Below are positions 7,362 through 9,466 of a DNA stretch of 9,466 bases, one piece after another. The notes beneath the pieces are model-generated. The model did no database searches, was not told where the DNA came from, and saw only the letters and a program-made list of their open reading frames with translations. This DNA comes from JAVEYA01 sp034003745 (GTDB taxonomy: Bacteria; Bacillota; Peptococcia; DRI-13; PHAD01): the NCBI GenBank assembly GCA_034003745.1, contig JAVEYA010000087.1, forward strand, positions 1 to 9,466. Direction: 5' to 3'. A program made the position numbers and the translations under genes. Position 1 is the first letter of the stretch. Every line of letters starts with the position of its first letter.

Positions 7362-8482
7362 TTGCCGTGACCTCCGTGTTCCTCCTCGAACTCCTCGACC
7401 CATTCGGCAAGTTTGCGTTGTAATAAAGCCTTGTCGGGGAGATAAAGGCTGTATGCCGAGGCGTAAATATTACTGTCTTCCGGTAGGGTGAGGCGTACCA
7501 CGCTGTCGTTTTTTTCTTTACACAACAGAATGCCGACCGTCGGCTTTTCAGTATCGGTTCTGACGTAGCGGTCAAAGTAATTGACGTACATTTGCATTTG
7601 CCCTAAATCCTGATGCTTCAATTTTTCGGTTTTCAGGTCAATCAGGACATAGCATTGAAGCAGACGGTTGTAAAAAACCAGGTCTACAATGAAGTGGTCT
7701 TCATCAAAAGCGAACCGCTTTTGTCGTGCCTCAAACAAGAAGCCTTTGCCCAATTCCAAAAGGAAATGGGACAGCTTGTTTATGATTGCCGACTCCAAAT
7801 CTGTTTCCGAATACTCCGCTTTCTCGTCCATACCGAGGAATTCAAGAACAAGCGGATTCTTTAACATATCGCGGGGCTTTTCAATGGTTTGTCCTTCATT
7901 GGCAAGCCGTAAGACCTCGTCCTTTTCGCGGGAAAGTCCGAGCCGCTCATACAGGCTACTTCCGTATTGTCTCTGTAACTGGCGGTAAGTCCATTGCTGG
8001 CGCGTCGCCTCGATTTCATAAAATCTACGTTCCTGTTCATTTTCAATTCGCATCAAAATCAAGTAATGCGACCAGCCGAGTACAAACGGAAAAGATTCAC
8101 CAATCAATGTTTGCTGTTTTTGCGGTTTTTCAAAAAAGGCAGACAGTGACTGCCCTTTTTGAGATTCAGCAAACAATGTTTGCTGAATTGACGGTGCATA
8201 AACCTGGTAGAATTTTCTTGCGTTTCGAAGCGTTGACTCCGAGAAGCCTTTGCCGACGCGCTCATTTAAGTACGACGACAAACCCATAAGCAGACCCTTG
8301 CCGTATTCGGCACGGGCTTTGCCGCCCTGTTCTTCCTCAACTATCATTCGCCCGACCTCAAAGTATGTTACACACATTGTCAGGTCGGCAGTACGACCGA
8401 CGAATACCCGCGCCTGTTCGATTATCCGAGCCACATTTTCAAAAAACGCCGATGCGTTGGGTTTATTCATCATTTGCATCAT
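7358..8482 (-). CDS. DUF1016/YhcG-family PD-(D/E)XK nuclease-like protein
   Basis: This 374-residue protein has the two-part DUF1016 layout. The N-terminal region (about 10-95, with YFEVGRMIVEEEQ and KGFSESTLRNARKFY) is probably DNA-binding. After a variable linker (about 96-130), a conserved block WSHYLILMRI (137-146) leads to the C-terminal nuclease-like domain. There, IVDLVFYN (D267) and IDLKTE (D282, K284) form the PD-(D/E)XK core, followed by the family block GQMQMYVNYFD. The residues expected for catalysis are present, so activity is plausible, but the role of the family is poorly defined; from memory, members often sit in restriction-modification loci. It overlaps mod and res by ATGA at both ends. 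The start could be the ATG at 8482 (GAGGG only 4 nt away) or the next one at 8479 (7 nt). The linker contains unusual inverted and direct DNA repeats, listed separately. Confidence 0.9.
   Translation of the reverse strand: MMQMMNKPNASAFFENVARIIEQARVFVGRTADLTMCVTYFEVGRMIVEEEQGGKARAEYGKGLLMGLSSYLNERVGKGFSESTLRNARKFYQVYAPSIQQTLFAESQKGQSLSAFFEKPQKQQTLIGESFPFVLGWSHYLILMRIENEQERRFYEIEATRQQWTYRQLQRQYGSSLYERLGLSREKDEVLRLANEGQTIEKPRDMLKNPLVLEFLGMDEKAEYSETDLESAIINKLSHFLLELGKGFLFEARQKRFAFDEDHFIVDLVFYNRLLQCYVLIDLKTEKLKHQDLGQMQMYVNYFDRYVRTDTEKPTVGILLCKEKNDSVVRLTLPEDSNIYASAYSLYLPDKALLQRKLAEWVEEFEEEHGGHGK
7371..7375 (-). promoter_or_regulatory. Ribosome binding site of res
   Basis: The minus strand has GGAGG 9 nt before the ATG at 7361, inside the end of the DUF1016 gene. 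Together with the ATGA overlap it decides the res start and suggests coupled translation. Confidence 0.75.
8093..8116 (-). repeat. 24-nt direct repeat, copy B, in the DUF1016 linker
   Basis: This matches 8162-8185 at 22 of 24 positions. It encodes QQTLIGES (residues 123-130) in the same frame as the other copy, whose start lies exactly 69 nt away. Confidence 0.85.
8130..8162. repeat. Inverted repeat with 13-nt arms in the DUF1016 gene
   Basis: The plus-strand arms TCAAAAAAGGCAG (8130-8142) and CTGCCCTTTTTGA (8150-8162) pair at 12 of 13 positions around a 7-nt loop. It lies wholly in coding sequence for about residues 108-118 and directly abuts the next inverted repeat. Confidence 0.85.
8162..8185 (-). 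repeat. 24-nt direct repeat, copy A, in the DUF1016 linker
   Basis: This is the partner of 8093-8116, with two mismatches. It encodes QQTLFAES (residues 100-107). It overlaps most of the inverted repeat at 8164-8188, whose symmetry copy B has partly lost. Confidence 0.85.
8164..8188. repeat. Perfect 12-bp inverted repeat with a 1-nt centre in the DUF1016 gene
   Basis: ATTCAGCAAACA and TGTTTGCTGAAT flank a single A at 8176. It lies in coding sequence for about residues 99-107 of the DUF1016 protein. Confidence 0.9.
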
Positions 8483-9466
8483 ATCACCCTCACATTCGTA
8501 TTCGGCGCAAGCAGCTTAAATATTTCTTCCACATTGATTTTTTCTGGTGAACTTGTAAAGCTGCTGTCCCTAAAAACAGCACGCAACGGCTGGCGCCTGG
8601 CGATTTCCTTGACTACCGCATCACTAATTTGTTTATCAAAGCAAGCGATAAGATCGCCTTCGTTATAAGTATGGACGATAAAGCCGTCTATTTTTTCATA
8701 CGTGTGGGGCAGGGAGAGTAGCAGACCCCAATCCAACAGACAGGCATAGAGCAAATCCATATCTGTGCGGTCGTCCTTGATGTTATCCTCCATACCAGAA
8801 AGCAAGTCCTGCGTATATTCGCCAGCGGCATAAAAGACGTCTTTCATGTTGGTATCGTCCAGTTTGAGAACACGGAAACCGATGTCTAGGTTTTCAATAC
8901 CTTCCTTATCCTTATTTTCTTCTTTAATCTTTTCTCCAGCACGGCGAATGCGTTCTTTGCCGATTTCGCAGATGTTTGCATAACCTGCGTTAAGCGCTTT
9001 GCTTCCATCTGGGCATGGTTCTGGCAGTTGAATCATTATGAATTTCTTTTTGCCACCATTCTCAGCGTTTGTCTGCATAAGTGCATGGGCGGTTGAAGCA
9101 CTACCCGAAAAGAAGTCAAGCACAATGCTGTTATTTTCAAGGTTAGCAAGTGTCAGCAACCGTTCCATAAGACGCACTGGTTTTGGTCCATCAAAGAAAC
9201 CTTGACCGTCAAACAAGGAAACCACTTCCTGTGCTCCTTCTTGACTATGCCCAACCTCCTTAAAAAGAAGAATGGATGTCGGTGTCATACCTTCTTTACG
9301 CAAATCGGTAAGGAAGCGTTTTATTCTTGGAGTACCATTCCCATCGGGACCAAACCAAATTCTATTATCCTGGAGTCTCTCGAAAAATGCATTTTTCGAG
9401 AGACTCCAGCAGCGTCCTGCTGGAGGCTCTATCACTCGCCCCGAAGGGGCGGTGATAGGGTAATCA
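8479..9466 (-). CDS. mod: Type III restriction-modification methyltransferase (Mod), 5' part beyond window
   Basis: This is the C-terminal 328 residues of a type III Mod subunit, the N6-adenine methyltransferase that also gives the system its sequence specificity. The frame is open to the right edge and already reads Mod-like there (PSGR, then EPPAGRCW, then DNRIWFGPDGNGTPRIKRFL), so the GTG at 9435 is not the real start. EVGHSQEGAQE and FDGPKPVRLMERLL follow, then the SAM-binding motif I VLDFFSGSASTAHALM (about 9120-9073). Motif I lying in the C-terminal half indicates the beta-class order; the DPPY catalytic motif and most of the recognition domain would lie outside the window. The remaining tail (about 9050-8479) has the family's usual moderately conserved helical character. 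Its TGA stop overlaps the ATG of the DUF1016 gene. Three inverted repeats crowd the right-hand 97 bp of this coding sequence. Confidence 0.93.
   Translation of the reverse strand, partial: DYPITAPSGRVIEPPAGRCWSLSKNAFFERLQDNRIWFGPDGNGTPRIKRFLTDLRKEGMTPTSILLFKEVGHSQEGAQEVVSLFDGQGFFDGPKPVRLMERLLTLANLENNSIVLDFFSGSASTAHALMQTNAENGGKKKFIMIQLPEPCPDGSKALNAGYANICEIGKERIRRAGEKIKEENKDKEGIENLDIGFRVLKLDDTNMKDVFYAAGEYTQDLLSGMEDNIKDDRTDMDLLYACLLDWGLLLSLPHTYEKIDGFIVHTYNEGDLIACFDKQISDAVVKEIARRQPLRAVFRDSSFTSSPEKINVEEIFKLLAPNTNVRVI
9370..9409. repeat. Perfect 40-bp palindrome inside mod
   Basis: The two 20-nt halves, meeting between 9389 and 9390 at TGCA, are exact reverse complements; the left half is CTGGAGTCTCTCGAAAAATG. 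The symmetry stops at both ends (C9369/C9410). It spans the codons from the W of GRCW through L-Q just before DNRIWFG. In mod mRNA it could form an 18-bp stem with a 4-nt loop. No uridine tract follows, so it is not a typical terminator. Confidence 0.95.
9404..9425. repeat. Inverted repeat with 9-bp arms inside mod, overlapping the palindrome
   Basis: CTCCAGCAG (9404-9412) and CTGCTGGAG (9417-9425) pair perfectly around a 4-nt loop. The 9404-9409 segment is shared with the 40-bp palindrome, so both stems cannot form fully at once. The arms fall on codons for the conserved PPAGRCW stretch. Confidence 0.85.
9429..9458. repeat. Inverted repeat with 13-bp stem (one bulge) inside mod
   Basis: CTATCAC (9429-9435) pairs with GTGATAG (9452-9458), and CGCCCC (9437-9442) pairs with GGGGCG (9446-9451), around a GAA loop with T9436 bulged. 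It lies in mod codons for the ITAPSGR region at the right edge. Confidence 0.85.

Noticed and set aside
7362..7403. Longer res starting at 7403
   Set aside because: The extra 14 residues (Gly/Arg-rich) are a shadow of the DUF1016 end. The ATG at 7361 has GGAGG and an ATGA overlap.
9433..9435. GTG at 9435 as the start of mod
   Set aside because: The frame continues upstream with Mod-like sequence (PSGR) to the window edge, so this GTG is an internal valine codon.

Overview
The window is a bacterial chromosome segment in which every supported gene lies on the minus strand, so transcription runs from high to low coordinates. The mid-range GC content, purine-rich Shine-Dalgarno sites, full-length two-domain CinA and Csh/DeaD-type helicase suggest a Bacillota genome. 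A Negativicutes or clostridial relative is possible, but this is an impression, not a proof. There are two gene blocks separated by a 178-bp gap.

Block 1 (about 7358-9466 for its first two genes, then 4314-7361) is a restriction-modification operon. It reads: the C-terminal part of a type III modification methyltransferase (Mod, running off the right edge), a DUF1016/YhcG-type PD-(D/E)XK nuclease-family protein, and a complete type III restriction subunit (Res: helicase plus C-terminal nuclease). Both junctions are 4-bp ATGA stop/start overlaps, so the three genes are probably translated as one coupled unit: methylase first, accessory protein second, restriction motor/nuclease last.

Block 2 (1-4135) is a housekeeping-like operon: cinA, a membrane-anchored calcineurin-like metallophosphoesterase, and a DEAD-box RNA helicase with a DbpA-type C-terminal RNA-binding domain (running off the left edge). 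The gaps are 1 bp and 32 bp, which suggests co-transcription. A candidate promoter for this block, and a weak candidate terminator for block 1, lie in the 4136-4313 gap.

The most unusual structure is at DNA level inside the restriction-modification genes. mod carries a perfect 40-bp palindrome (9370-9409) written through family-conserved codons and followed, toward its 5' side, by two more inverted repeats. One of these shares 6 nt with the palindrome, so the two RNA structures would exclude each other. The DUF1016 gene carries two abutting inverted repeats and a 24-nt direct repeat in its inter-domain linker, spaced exactly 69 nt (23 codons) apart. The operon layout and these repeats are the observations most worth following up.
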